A DNA stretch of 64,000 bases from Limnohabitans curvus (GTDB taxonomy: Bacteria; Pseudomonadota; Gammaproteobacteria; Burkholderiales; Burkholderiaceae_C): NCBI RefSeq assembly GCF_003063475.1, contig NZ_NESP01000001.1, forward strand, positions 868,001-932,000. Reading direction: 5' to 3'. The notes under the pieces are model-generated. The model had not been told where the DNA came from, did no database searches, and saw only the letters and a list, made by a program, of their open reading frames with translations. The position numbers and the translations under genes are program-made. Shown here in pieces: positions 25,953 to 34,554 of the stretch. Each line of letters begins with the position of its first letter. Position 1 is the first letter of the stretch.

Positions 25953-27275
25953 TCAAGGCGTGGCTTGCAAGGTGTCACGCACCATCAAGTTCAAACCTTT
26001 GCTGCCGGGCTTCACGGGCGTGAGGCTCACACCGTAGTCACCCGGTTGCGCTGCTGCTTGGCCGCTCTTGGAGATGCGCACGCGCACCGTCACCTCGTCC
26101 ATGCTCGAGAGCTTGACGCTGGGGTTCATGGCCGTGCTGTCATCGAGGACAAAGTCCAAAGGCAGTTTGTCTGCCGTGGTGCGCACGATGGCCACAGGCA
26201 TGCGTGAGCCTGTCACAGGCGTGGCATACACAAACACAGTATCCGTGGGCGCCACCAAACCTTTGAGTTCTTTCACCAAGGTCACACGGCCACTGATGCT
26301 GGTCGCTGCGAGGGTCGCCTGACTGGCTTGCAAGTTAGCCGCTGCCTCTGCCGCACGTGGCGGAATAGCAGGCAGGCCCAATTTGTTGCGCGCCTCTGCA
26401 ATGGCACGGTCTAGCTCTGGCGCATCAGGTGAATCAGCAGGCACAACCTCGCGGGCACGCTCCCAATAACGCAAGGCGGTGGTGAAATTCATCTCCGCAT
26501 AAGACGCACTGCCCGCCAAGAACAAGGCGTTGAGGTGATGCGGGTCTGCGGTGAGCACGCGCTGGATGATGGACCAAGGCTCGCCTGCGAAACTGCCGCC
26601 GTTCTTTTGCGCCAACACCTCAGCACGTTCAATCGATAAGTTGTCATCGCGGCTCAAGGCCAAGGCTTTGGCAAAGGCCTCTGCAGACTCTTCAAAATGG
26701 CCACGCGCGCGCTGAACGCGACCGAGCATGACCCAGCCTTCCATGCTGTTGGGCTCGTCTTGCAAACGGCGGGTCAAGGCCGTGGCCATTTCGGTCAATT
26801 TCTCCGGTGTGACTTCGGCTGATGAATCCACACCTTGCTTCAAAGCCATTGGGTCCAACGCAGCGGGCTCACCCAACACGCTGTACATCAGCATGGACGA
26901 CACAGGCACCACAAACACCAGCACCGCAATGCTGAGCCAAGGCTTTTGCCACACCACGGTAGACGTAGGGGCCGTAGGCTGGACAGTTTCATCAAGGCCA
27001 GCGACATCGGCCAACAAACGTTCAGACAACTCATCACGCGCGGCTTTGAGTTCTTCGTAGTTCAGGTTGCCCATCACGTATTCGCGGTCCAACTCGGCCA
27101 GTTGGTCGCGGTACACCGCAGCGTTGGCTTTGGCGGGGTCGTTGATGGCATCGGCTTGATGTGCGGCCAAGCGCGCGCCTTGTTGTGAACCACGCCAAAG
27201 CGCCACACTCAACACGACCAACACCACAGCCATCATGGCCACAGCGACATAGATAAAAGCGAGTGCGGGATTCAC
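25953..27275 (-). CDS. ccmI: Cytochrome c biogenesis protein CcmI
   Basis: A 440-residue inner-membrane TPR protein that delivers apocytochrome c to the haem ligation complex of System I. Two N-terminal helices (about 5-25 and 90-115) flank a cytoplasmic loop with the CcmI-type segment RDQLAELDREY. TPR repeats fill about 150-270 and a beta-rich C-terminal domain ends the protein. Translation starts at GTG 27275, one base after the ccmH stop. This is the last gene of the ccm operon, and a bidirectional terminator lies 19 bases after its stop. Confidence 0.93.
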   Translation of the reverse strand: MNPALAFIYVAVAMMAVVLVVLSVALWRGSQQGARLAAHQADAINDPAKANAAVYRDQLAELDREYVMGNLNYEELKAARDELSERLLADVAGLDETVQPTAPTSTVVWQKPWLSIAVLVFVVPVSSMLMYSVLGEPAALDPMALKQGVDSSAEVTPEKLTEMATALTRRLQDEPNSMEGWVMLGRVQRARGHFEESAEAFAKALALSRDDNLSIERAEVLAQKNGGSFAGEPWSIIQRVLTADPHHLNALFLAGSASYAEMNFTTALRYWERAREVVPADSPDAPELDRAIAEARNKLGLPAIPPRAAEAAANLQASQATLAATSISGRVTLVKELKGLVAPTDTVFVYATPVTGSRMPVAIVRTTADKLPLDFVLDDSTAMNPSVKLSSMDEVTVRVRISKSGQAAAQPGDYGVSLTPVKPGSKGLNLMVRDTLQATP

Positions 27276-27276
27276 A

Positions 27277-27741
27277 TCAACCTTTCAACAGTTGTTTGGC
27301 GCGTTCGCGCGCTTCATCGCTCAACGCGGCAGGTGCGGCCAAGGCGCGGCGCTGGCGCAAATAGACACCGAGGAAGATGGCGGCGATGACCAGCAACAAA
27401 AACGGGCCAAACCACAACACCCACGTCAAAGGCTTGACCTCGGGGCGGTACAACACAAAGTCGCCATAACGTGCCACCAAGAAGTCTTTGATTTCTTGGT
27501 CAGACTTACCCGCACGAATCAGCTCGCGCACTTCTTGACGCAAGTCATCCGCCAACTCGGCATGCGAGGAGGCCAAAGATTCGTTTTGACACACCAAACA
27601 ACGCAGCTCTTGCGAGATGTCCACCAAGCGGGCTTCGAGCTTGGGATCGTCCGCCATGGGTACCGCCTCGCGGCCTGTGCTGACAGACGCAAACAACACA
27701 AGGCTCATCGCCATCGCGACACGAACAACAATGCGCTTCAT
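27277..27741 (-). CDS. ccmH: Cytochrome c biogenesis protein CcmH
   Basis: A 154-residue thiol-disulfide protein that keeps the apocytochrome CXXCH motif reduced for haem attachment. It has an N-terminal signal peptide, the family redox motif LRCLVCQN at about residues 46-53, and a C-terminal helix (about 103-125) that anchors it in the membrane. The length matches the short CcmH form, with CcmI encoded separately. Its start overlaps the end of ccmG by four bases (ATGA). Confidence 0.95.
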   Translation of the reverse strand: MKRIVVRVAMAMSLVLFASVSTGREAVPMADDPKLEARLVDISQELRCLVCQNESLASSHAELADDLRQEVRELIRAGKSDQEIKDFLVARYGDFVLYRPEVKPLTWVLWFGPFLLLVIAAIFLGVYLRQRRALAAPAALSDEARERAKQLLKG

Positions 27742-28319
27742 GACTTGTTCAACTCCGCAATCAGGGGCAAGACTTTGTCAGCCAGCAACGCGGGGGTGAC
27801 AGCGCCCACAAACTTGTAGCGAATCACACCGGCCTTGTCGATGACGTAGGTCTCGGGCACGCCGTACACGCCGTAATTAATGCCCACGCGGCCATCCAGG
27901 TCCATGACCGAAGTCACATACGGATTGCCATGGCGTTTGAGCCAGACTTGGCTGCGCTCGCGTGCGAGCTTGAGCTTTTCGTCAAACGGCGATTTGTAGG
28001 CGGGGTCTTGCGGCTGAATTTCTTTGTAGCTCAGACCCACGATGGGCACTTGGTTTTTTTCAGAAAACGCCACGAGCACGGGATGCTCTTCGCGGCACGC
28101 CACACACCAGGTGGCCCACACATTGAGCATCCACACTTGGCCTTGCATGTCCACGGGTGAGAACTTGGCATCGCCTGGCTCGAGGGTGAACAAGGTGAAA
28201 TGTGGCGCTGGCTTGCCAATCAACGGCGACGGGATTTCACGCGGGTCGCGCTTCAAGCCCACGGCCAAAAACACCACCAAGCCGATGAACAACACCAGCG
28301 GAATCAAAACTTTTTTCAT
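27738..28319 (-). CDS. ccmG: Thiol:disulfide interchange protein CcmG/DsbE
   Basis: A 193-residue membrane-anchored thioredoxin-fold protein that supplies reductant to apocytochrome c in System I. One N-terminal anchor (residues 3-20) is followed by a thioredoxin domain with the CXXC motif in ATWCVACREEHP, about residues 78-89, and the cis-Pro region GVPETYV. The ATG at 28319 is chosen because it gives a canonical N-terminus and overlaps ccmF by four bases; the longer frame would lie inside ccmF. Confidence 0.95.
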   Translation of the reverse strand: MKKVLIPLVLFIGLVVFLAVGLKRDPREIPSPLIGKPAPHFTLFTLEPGDAKFSPVDMQGQVWMLNVWATWCVACREEHPVLVAFSEKNQVPIVGLSYKEIQPQDPAYKSPFDEKLKLARERSQVWLKRHGNPYVTSVMDLDGRVGINYGVYGVPETYVIDKAGVIRYKFVGAVTPALLADKVLPLIAELNKS

Positions 28320-30235
28320 TTGCGGTATCTCCGGTCCAGTGCAGCCAACACGCCACCCAACACCATCAGCAACACACCACCCCACAACCACGGCACAAAG
28401 GGCTTGTAGTACACCCGCATGCTCCACTCGGTGCGGGCGTCATCCAGCGGCTCGCCCAGTGAGACATACAAATCGCGCATGAAGCCCGAGTCAATGCCCG
28501 CTTCGGTCATCGCCATGGCCGATGAGAAATAGCGTCGCTTTTCAGGCTGCAAGATTTCAATGACCTTGTCATCGCGCAGCACTTGCACGTCGGCACGCAC
28601 GGCTTTGTAGTTGGGGCCACGCACTTCGTCGAGCGAATTCAAACGGAAGGTGTAAGGCGCGATGGTCACCACGTCACCAATTTGCATGCGCACATCGCGT
28701 TCCACCTCGTAGCACTTCACGCCGGTGATACCAATCACCAACACCGCCATGCCCAAGTGCGCAATGTGTTGGCCCCAGAAAGATGCACCAATACGCCCCG
28801 GCTTACCCACACGTTCCAACACTTGCTGCGCTGTACCCAAAGCCACCCAGCAGCCAAGGAACAAACCAAACGCTGCGCCTAGCGACCAACCACCCAACAC
28901 AAACGGCAAGAGCACGGCCAGCGCAACCGCGCCAGCAAAGGTCCAACGCAACTTGTGGGCAATCTCCCGCACATGGGCATCACGCCAACGTGCCACCGAA
29001 CCCGGAACCATCAAAAACACAGTCGGCACGAGCAGCGGCGCAAACACTGCATTGAAGTAAGGCGGCCCCACCGACAGCTTGCCCATGTTGAGCGCGTCAA
29101 TGATGAGTGGGTAAATCGTGCCCAGCAACACAGCCGCTGTAGCCACCACCAACAACACGCTGTTGGCCAACAAGAACGATTCACGCGACACCAGCTCCAT
29201 GCGGCCACCCAAGGCCACGCGTGGCGCACGCCAAGCAAACAGCGTGAGCGACGCGCCCACCACCACCGCCAAGAACACCAAAATAAACACACCGCGCTTG
29301 GGGTCAGATGCAAAGGCATGCACCGAGGTGAGCACACCCGAACGAACCAAGAAGGTACCCAGCAACGACAACGAGAAAGCGGCGATGGCCAGCAACACGG
29401 TCCACGCTTTGAAGCTGCCGCGTTTCTCCGTCACCATCAACGAGTGAATGAGTGCCGTGCCGACCAACCAAGGCATGAGTGAGGCGTTTTCAACCGGGTC
29501 CCAAAACCACCAGCCGCCCCAGCCGAGTTCGTAATACGCCCACCAAGAACCGAGGCCAATGCCAAAGGTGAGGAAGGTCCAAGCCACCACCGTCCATGGG
29601 CGCGACCAACGCGCCCACGCCGCGTCTAAGCGACCACTCATCAAAGCAGACACCGCAAACGCAAATGCCACCGCCATGCCCACATAGCCCATGTAGAGCA
29701 TGGGCGGGTGAATGACCAAGCCTGGGTCTTGCAGCAAGGGATTCAAATCTTTGCCATCCATGGCCGCTGGCAACAAACGCTCAAACGGGTTGGAGGTGGT
29801 CAAGATGAACAGCAAGAAGCCCACCGAAATCAACCCCAACACGCCAATCACGCGCGCCACCATGTCGAGCGGCAAGCTACGCGAGAAGACCGCCACAGCC
29901 ACGGTCCACAGCGACAGCAACAACACCCACAGCAAGAGTGAGCCTTCATGGCCCCCCCACACTGCGGCGAATTGGTAGGGCTTGGGCAACAACGAATTCG
30001 AATGCTGCGACACATACAACACCGAAAAATCGTTGTTCAAAAACGAAGCAGCCAACGCGCCAAACGCAAACGCCACCAACACGAATTGCAAAGCAGCCGT
30101 TGGACGAGCCAACGATTGCAACGTGATTTGCGTTTGTGGGTTGCGCACCAAGGTGCCTGCAATGGGCAACACGCCTTGCATCACCGCCACCACAGCAGCG
30201 AGCATGAGCGCGAAATTACCGAGTTCTGGAATCAT
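28316..30235 (-). CDS. ccmF: Haem lyase subunit CcmF
   Basis: A 639-residue polytopic membrane protein, the core of the System I haem-cytochrome c ligase. The tryptophan-rich WWD signature is visible as [12 protein letters not shown] near residue 240, followed by the LMPWL segment. About fourteen helices and a large periplasmic loop near the C-terminus match the family length of about 640-660. It overlaps both ccmE and ccmG by four bases. Confidence 0.96.
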   Translation of the reverse strand: MIPELGNFALMLAAVVAVMQGVLPIAGTLVRNPQTQITLQSLARPTAALQFVLVAFAFGALAASFLNNDFSVLYVSQHSNSLLPKPYQFAAVWGGHEGSLLLWVLLLSLWTVAVAVFSRSLPLDMVARVIGVLGLISVGFLLFILTTSNPFERLLPAAMDGKDLNPLLQDPGLVIHPPMLYMGYVGMAVAFAFAVSALMSGRLDAAWARWSRPWTVVAWTFLTFGIGLGSWWAYYELGWGGWWFWDPVENASLMPWLVGTALIHSLMVTEKRGSFKAWTVLLAIAAFSLSLLGTFLVRSGVLTSVHAFASDPKRGVFILVFLAVVVGASLTLFAWRAPRVALGGRMELVSRESFLLANSVLLVVATAAVLLGTIYPLIIDALNMGKLSVGPPYFNAVFAPLLVPTVFLMVPGSVARWRDAHVREIAHKLRWTFAGAVALAVLLPFVLGGWSLGAAFGLFLGCWVALGTAQQVLERVGKPGRIGASFWGQHIAHLGMAVLVIGITGVKCYEVERDVRMQIGDVVTIAPYTFRLNSLDEVRGPNYKAVRADVQVLRDDKVIEILQPEKRRYFSSAMAMTEAGIDSGFMRDLYVSLGEPLDDARTEWSMRVYYKPFVPWLWGGVLLMVLGGVLAALDRRYRK

Positions 30236-30702
30236 GGATTGCCTTTGATGGGGGCTGGCGTTTGCACAGACTTGGCGGCTTTGGCTGCAGCCGCTTCGTC
30301 CATCGCGTGTTGGGCTTCAGGAGGCATGTAGTTTTCGTCATGCTTGGCCAACACTTCACTGGCCACAAATATGCCGTCTTCACCCAGTTTGCCCTGCGAC
30401 ACCACGCCTTTGCCCTCTTTGAACAAATCGGGCAACAGGCCCACATAGGTCACGGGCATTTCGTGGACGGTATCGGTGATCACAAAGCGGACGGTGTTGC
30501 CATCGCGCACCAAGCTGCCTTCTTTCACCATACCGCCTGCGCGGAAGGTGCGACCCTTGGGTGCTTCGCCCTTGCTCACTTGCGTGGGTGTGAAGAAAAA
30601 CACCAAATTGCTTTGGAAGGCGTTCAGCACAAAAGCCGCTGCCGCGCACAACACCACGATGCCAGCGGCAATGAGTGCAAATCGTTTGGTTCTTGGTTTC
30701 AT
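30232..30702 (-). CDS. ccmE: Haem chaperone CcmE
   Basis: A 156-residue periplasmic haem chaperone with one N-terminal anchor helix and an OB-fold domain. The covalent haem-binding His is in [11 protein letters not shown] at about residues 125-135, the HxxxY motif of the family. It accepts haem from CcmABCD and passes it to CcmF. The ATG at 30702 overlaps the ccmD stop; a GTG one codon upstream is also possible. The C-terminal tail is rich in Ala and Lys, as usual. Confidence 0.94.
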   Translation of the reverse strand: MKPRTKRFALIAAGIVVLCAAAAFVLNAFQSNLVFFFTPTQVSKGEAPKGRTFRAGGMVKEGSLVRDGNTVRFVITDTVHEMPVTYVGLLPDLFKEGKGVVSQGKLGEDGIFVASEVLAKHDENYMPPEAQHAMDEAAAAKAAKSVQTPAPIKGNP

Positions 30703-30893
30703 CACATCAACTCTTCAACAGGTAATTGAGCCACGGCCTGCTCGGCTTTCAATTGATTCAGCACCACGCGGTGTGCCCAACGCGCTTGCAGCACTTCCAG
30801 CGCCAACAGCAAAGCGGTCACGCCCACGCTGCCCCACACATACACGGCATAGCCGCCCATGGCCCAAAACTGGCTCCAGCTTTCCCATCTCAT
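30702..30893 (-). CDS. ccmD: Cytochrome c maturation protein CcmD
   Basis: A 63-residue single-helix membrane protein that releases holo-CcmE from the CcmABC complex. Its sequence has a short Trp-rich N-terminus ([16 protein letters not shown]), one membrane helix and a basic then acidic tail, which is the CcmD pattern. It overlaps ccmC by four bases and ccmE by one. Identification rests on size, topology and gene order. Confidence 0.9.
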   Translation of the reverse strand: MRWESWSQFWAMGGYAVYVWGSVGVTALLLALEVLQARWAHRVVLNQLKAEQAVAQLPVEELM

Positions 30894-31633
30894 GGCTTCA
30901 CCTCATCGAGTTCGTGTACCCAACTGGCATGGCTCTCACGCTGCAAGATGAGGGTACGTACGCGGTACAGCACCAGGGCCACGGTGTAAAACCAAAATGC
31001 CAAGGCCATCAGCAACATGCTCCACAACATGATTTCAGCCATGCTGGGGGCTTTGGTAAGTGACACCGAGGCACCTTGGTGCAAGGTGTTCCACCACTTC
31101 ACCGAAAAATAAATGATGGGCACGTTGATCGCGCCCACGATGGCAATGAGTGCACCAGCGCGGTCGCTGCGGCGCGTGTCGTCAATGGCCGATGTCAAGG
31201 CGATGTAGCCGAGGTACAAGAAAAACAAAATCAGCTCAGACGTGAGGCGTGCATCCCACACCCACCAAGCGCCCCACATGGGCTTGCCCCAGAGTGCACC
31301 GGTCCACAGGGACAGAAACGCAAACATGGCACCCGTCGGTGCCAAAGCGCGGGTCATCATGCCCGACAGGCGTGTGTTGAAGGTCAGGCCCAACACGCTC
31401 CAAAACGCCATGGCCAAGTAAATGACCATCGACATCCAACTCGCAGGCACATGCACGAAGATGATGCGGTAGCCCTCACCTTGCTGAAAGTCAGTCGGGG
31501 CCACGGCAAAGCCCAGCCATAGGCCTGCCACCATCAGCAAGGTGGCCAGCACCGCAAACCAAGGCCACGCCTTGCCCGCCAACCCATAAAAGGTGTGCGG
31601 CGCAGCGTAATGGAACCAATTGATATTTTTCAT
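30890..31633 (-). CDS. ccmC: Haem export permease CcmC
   Basis: A 247-residue six-helix membrane protein that presents haem to CcmE. The WWD motif reads WGAWWVWDARLTSELI at about residues 128-143. I start it at the ATG at 31633, which gives the family-typical N-terminus and overlaps ccmB by four bases; the frame continues ten residues upstream inside ccmB. It overlaps ccmD at its 3' end. Confidence 0.95.
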   Translation of the reverse strand: MKNINWFHYAAPHTFYGLAGKAWPWFAVLATLLMVAGLWLGFAVAPTDFQQGEGYRIIFVHVPASWMSMVIYLAMAFWSVLGLTFNTRLSGMMTRALAPTGAMFAFLSLWTGALWGKPMWGAWWVWDARLTSELILFFLYLGYIALTSAIDDTRRSDRAGALIAIVGAINVPIIYFSVKWWNTLHQGASVSLTKAPSMAEIMLWSMLLMALAFWFYTVALVLYRVRTLILQRESHASWVHELDEVKP

Positions 31634-32301
31634 TCCAACGCGATCCGTAAAGCCGCTGCACATGCAAACGGGCTGAAAAAGGCTGCAGGTAAAAGCATGG
31701 CCATCAAAATTGAAAAATGCGCCTGTGCCCCCAAACCACTGGCTTGCGCCTCAACTGCGCCAGCACCAAACACCAGCACAGGGATGAACAAAGGCAAGAC
31801 CAACAGCGACAACAACACCCCACCGCCACGCACACCCAAGGTCAACGCGGCACCAATGCCGCCCACCAACGACAAAATGGGGGTGCCCAACAACAGGGCC
31901 AACGTGAGGGTGATCAAGGCATCTGCCGAGAGGTCAAATTGCAGCCCCAAAACTGGCGCCAATAATACCAACGGCACCCCTGAGACCAGCCAGTGCGCCA
32001 AGAGTTTGGCACTGATCAGTAAGGGCATTGGCGTGGGCGACAAGGCCATTTGCTCTAACGTGCCGTCGCGGTAATCAGCCTCAAACAAACGCTGCAGGGC
32101 CAACATGCTCGACAACAGCGCGCCCACCCACAGCACGCCGGGTGCGACCAGGCGCAAGGTGTTCAACTCAGGGCCAATACCCAGCGGGAACAAGGCGGCC
32201 ACCACCACAAAGAAAAACACCGCGGTCAGCACCTCGCTCTTGCGGCGCATGGCCAAAAGCAAATCGCGCCGCAACACAGCCATGAACGCGCCGCCACTCA
32301 T
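31630..32301 (-). CDS. ccmB: Haem exporter permease CcmB
   Basis: A 223-residue polytopic inner-membrane protein, permease partner of the CcmA ATPase in the CcmABCD complex that loads haem onto CcmE. About six helices are predicted, and the conserved block FEADYRDGTLEQ near residue 70 is characteristic of CcmB. It overlaps ccmA and ccmC by four bases each, consistent with tight coupling of the complex subunits. Confidence 0.94.
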   Translation of the reverse strand: MSGGAFMAVLRRDLLLAMRRKSEVLTAVFFFVVVAALFPLGIGPELNTLRLVAPGVLWVGALLSSMLALQRLFEADYRDGTLEQMALSPTPMPLLISAKLLAHWLVSGVPLVLLAPVLGLQFDLSADALITLTLALLLGTPILSLVGGIGAALTLGVRGGGVLLSLLVLPLFIPVLVFGAGAVEAQASGLGAQAHFSILMAMLLPAAFFSPFACAAALRIALE

Positions 32302-32936
32302 GCCACGCCTCTCAGTCGGTAAGTTTGCACATCGACCGACGTGCCGTTGGCACGGGTCAGTGCCACAGGCTGATGGCTGGTGAACAGCACCATGCCGCCG
32401 TGGGCCACATGCTCAGCCAACAAGCCGCGCAGACCATCAACCGCTTTCACATCCAAAGCCACAAAGGGCTCATCCAACACCCACAGCGGGGCTTGACTGG
32501 CCAGCAAACGCGCCAGCGCTGTGCGGCGCTTTTGGCCTTGCGACATCACGCGCAGCGGCAAATGCTCGCGCCCGCGCAAACCCATGCGGGCCAAAGCCAC
32601 CATGGCTTGTGGTTCGCTCAAGGTGCGGCCAGACACGGCGGCATCCGACATGAGGTTTTCTAAAGCCGACAGCTCTTCTTTGAGCGACAAGCCGTGGCCC
32701 AAATAAAACAACGACGAACGAAACGCAGCAGCGTTGTGTTGAATGGTTTTGTCTTTCCAACACACCTCACCCGCATCGGCTGGCGACAAGCCGCAGATGA
32801 TGCGCAGCAAGCTGGTTTTCCCCACGCCGTTGTCGCCTTCGAGGTGCAAGGCTTGGCCCGCTTGCAGTGCAAAGCTGACGTCGACAAACAGTGGCTTGTT
32901 GCCACGGCTGCATGAGAGTTGGGAGACGCGCAGCAT
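32298..32936 (-). CDS. ccmA: Haem exporter ATPase CcmA
   Basis: A 212-residue ABC ATPase that powers release of holo-CcmE. The Walker A motif GDNGVGKTS is at about residues 34-42, the signature MSQGQKRRT at about 130 and Walker B LWVLDEPFVALD at about 150. The signature is the MSxGQ form usual in CcmA. It lies three bases after the FemAB-like gene and overlaps ccmB by four bases. Confidence 0.95.
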   Translation of the reverse strand: MLRVSQLSCSRGNKPLFVDVSFALQAGQALHLEGDNGVGKTSLLRIICGLSPADAGEVCWKDKTIQHNAAAFRSSLFYLGHGLSLKEELSALENLMSDAAVSGRTLSEPQAMVALARMGLRGREHLPLRVMSQGQKRRTALARLLASQAPLWVLDEPFVALDVKAVDGLRGLLAEHVAHGGMVLFTSHQPVALTRANGTSVDVQTYRLRGVA

Positions 32937-32939
32937 GGT

Positions 32940-33863
32940 TTAAATGAACGTCCCTGCGCAGGTCAGCACTTGGCCGCCCGTACTCATTTTGAAACGCGCA
33001 ATGCCTGCACTGCGTGTGGTGTTGACACCGCCGAGGTCGAGTTTGCGCACACCGCGCTCGCGCAACTCTTCGATGCCTTTCCACAAAATCAAATTGTGGG
33101 CATGCAAGTCACGGCCCGCATCGCTGGTCCAGCCCACTTGGTAGGTGGCGGCTTCACCGTGAATCAAAAACATCATGCCCGCCACGCGGTCGCGGCCCAC
33201 GTCGGCGCGCATCGTCAAAATGGTTTTGGTGGGTTGTTGGCGCGAGGACACATACAAGTCGAAGAAGTGCAAAGGCAAGCCGTGCAAACCGCGTTGCTCG
33301 CGTTGCTGCATTTCGGCGTCCAACAGCCAACGGTATTGGCCGGCATTGGTGCCCACGCGGTGGATGGTGAGCTCGGAGTTTTCGGCGCCGCCCAAACGGT
33401 GGCGCCAGCGTTTGTCCAGCTGCGCACGCAGCTCGTCCATCGACAGCGTGAGGTCCAGCATCACGGTGCTGTGCCCTGTCATCACACGACGCCAGCGCGA
33501 GAGGCCTAGCTCTGGGCCTTGCGCTTCCAGCGGCGTGAAGGCGACCACGCGCAAATTTTTCAAAGGAATGGTTTGCTTCAACGCTTTGTAAACACGGGCC
33601 TTCTCAGCACCCGACAGCGGTTGCAACCACACCGGCCCCAGCGAGCACAGCGCCATGTTGGCCAAACCGCTGGCCAAACGGCGCACGATGAATTGAGCCA
33701 AAGCCACGGGTGCGCCGTCTTGCTCGACATAGGCGCGCAAGACGCCCACACCCAAGGTCTTCATGCAGGCGCCATAGGCCCAGTCTTGCTGCAAAGGTGC
33801 AGCGGCAGCGGCGTGGTGTGCGTCCCATACGGGATGGGTCAAGGTGTCCCAGTTGACTTTCAT
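32940..33863 (-). CDS. FemAB/GNAT-fold acyltransferase-like protein
   Basis: A 307-residue soluble protein with two GNAT-like halves, resembling the FemAB or lipid II-type aminoacyltransferase group. The C-terminal block HNLILWKGIEELRERG and LDLGGVNTTRSAGIARFK, about residues 255-295, is the FemAB-like acceptor region. It may transfer an acyl or aminoacyl group to cell-wall or exopolysaccharide precursors; the substrate cannot be told. It is the first gene of the leftward ccm operon, three bases upstream of ccmA, and its start lies 20 bases from a divergent small gene. Confidence 0.78.
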   Translation of the reverse strand: MKVNWDTLTHPVWDAHHAAAAAPLQQDWAYGACMKTLGVGVLRAYVEQDGAPVALAQFIVRRLASGLANMALCSLGPVWLQPLSGAEKARVYKALKQTIPLKNLRVVAFTPLEAQGPELGLSRWRRVMTGHSTVMLDLTLSMDELRAQLDKRWRHRLGGAENSELTIHRVGTNAGQYRWLLDAEMQQREQRGLHGLPLHFFDLYVSSRQQPTKTILTMRADVGRDRVAGMMFLIHGEAATYQVGWTSDAGRDLHAHNLILWKGIEELRERGVRKLDLGGVNTTRSAGIARFKMSTGGQVLTCAGTFI

Positions 33864-33883
33864 GCGCCTAGAATCCTCACACC

Positions 33884-34081
33884 ATGTTGAACAAACTTCG
33901 CCTTCGCCGACAAGCCGAGACCGTGATGGGTCATCGCTTGGAAGAACCCCGCCTGACGCTGGTGTTTGTGCTGTGGGTGTTTGTGTATGTGGGTTTGCCC
34001 CTGCTGGTCGTCAGCAGCTTGATTGACTTGCTCATTCAGCAAATCACGGGCAACTGCACCGGTTTTTGGTGCTGGTTTTAA
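33884..34081 (+). CDS. Small single-helix membrane protein
   Basis: A 65-residue protein with a basic N-terminus (residues 1-25), one hydrophobic helix (about 27-50), and a C-terminal Cys/Trp-rich end, NCTGFWCWF. The charge and hydrophobic pattern look like a real inner-membrane protein rather than a chance frame. The start is only 20 bases from the divergent FemAB-like gene and has no ribosome binding site; a TAGAAT hexamer at 33870-33875 suggests a very short or absent leader. Function unknown. Confidence 0.55.
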   Translation: MLNKLRLRRQAETVMGHRLEEPRLTLVFVLWVFVYVGLPLLVVSSLIDLLIQQITGNCTGFWCWF

Positions 34082-34109
34082 AAGCTGAGCCATCGTTGTT
34101 TGCACGGCC

Positions 34110-34544
34110 TTAACGGGGCACGCTGCAAGGCCCTGTGATGTTGATACGCACTTTTTTACCCATGTAGGTGGTGTCGGTGTAAGCGGTCACCACGATGGTG
34201 GCTTGCTCGATGCGAATCTCTGACTCGGCCCCTGTCACCCTGTGCTTGCGAAACGCGCCCATTTCTTTGGGCGTCGTTAAGTTCTTCCCCGTGAACTCTT
34301 CGGTAGCCAAGCTGTTGGCCATCACCAAATAAGGCTCAGGGCCATTCATCTTGAGGAAGATGTTTTTGCCCATGGATTGAATTTCAATCACCACTTTTTG
34401 CGGCTTGATCTTCACGTCTTCCATCGCTGGGATGCTGGCTTCCACCTCGCAAGGCATTTTGAAAGTCTGAGCAAAAGCTGGACTGGCAAACAAGGCTGCG
34501 GCAAACAGCGTGGCAGGTACCAAACGGGCGGGATTCATCGTCAT
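34110..34544 (-). CDS. Conserved hypothetical periplasmic protein
   Basis: A 144-residue protein with a clear signal peptide ending at a typical AFA cleavage site near residue 25. The mature part is beta-rich and basic, with one Cys pair (MPCEVE near the N-terminus and GPCSVPR at the end) that could form a disulfide. I place the start at the ATG at 34544, after GGGAACT; the frame runs further upstream without a signal peptide. It follows the CLC gene by ten bases on the same strand. I do not recognise the family. Confidence 0.75.
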   Translation of the reverse strand: MTMNPARLVPATLFAAALFASPAFAQTFKMPCEVEASIPAMEDVKIKPQKVVIEIQSMGKNIFLKMNGPEPYLVMANSLATEEFTGKNLTTPKEMGAFRKHRVTGAESEIRIEQATIVVTAYTDTTYMGKKVRINITGPCSVPR

Positions 34545-34554
34545 AGTTCCCATT

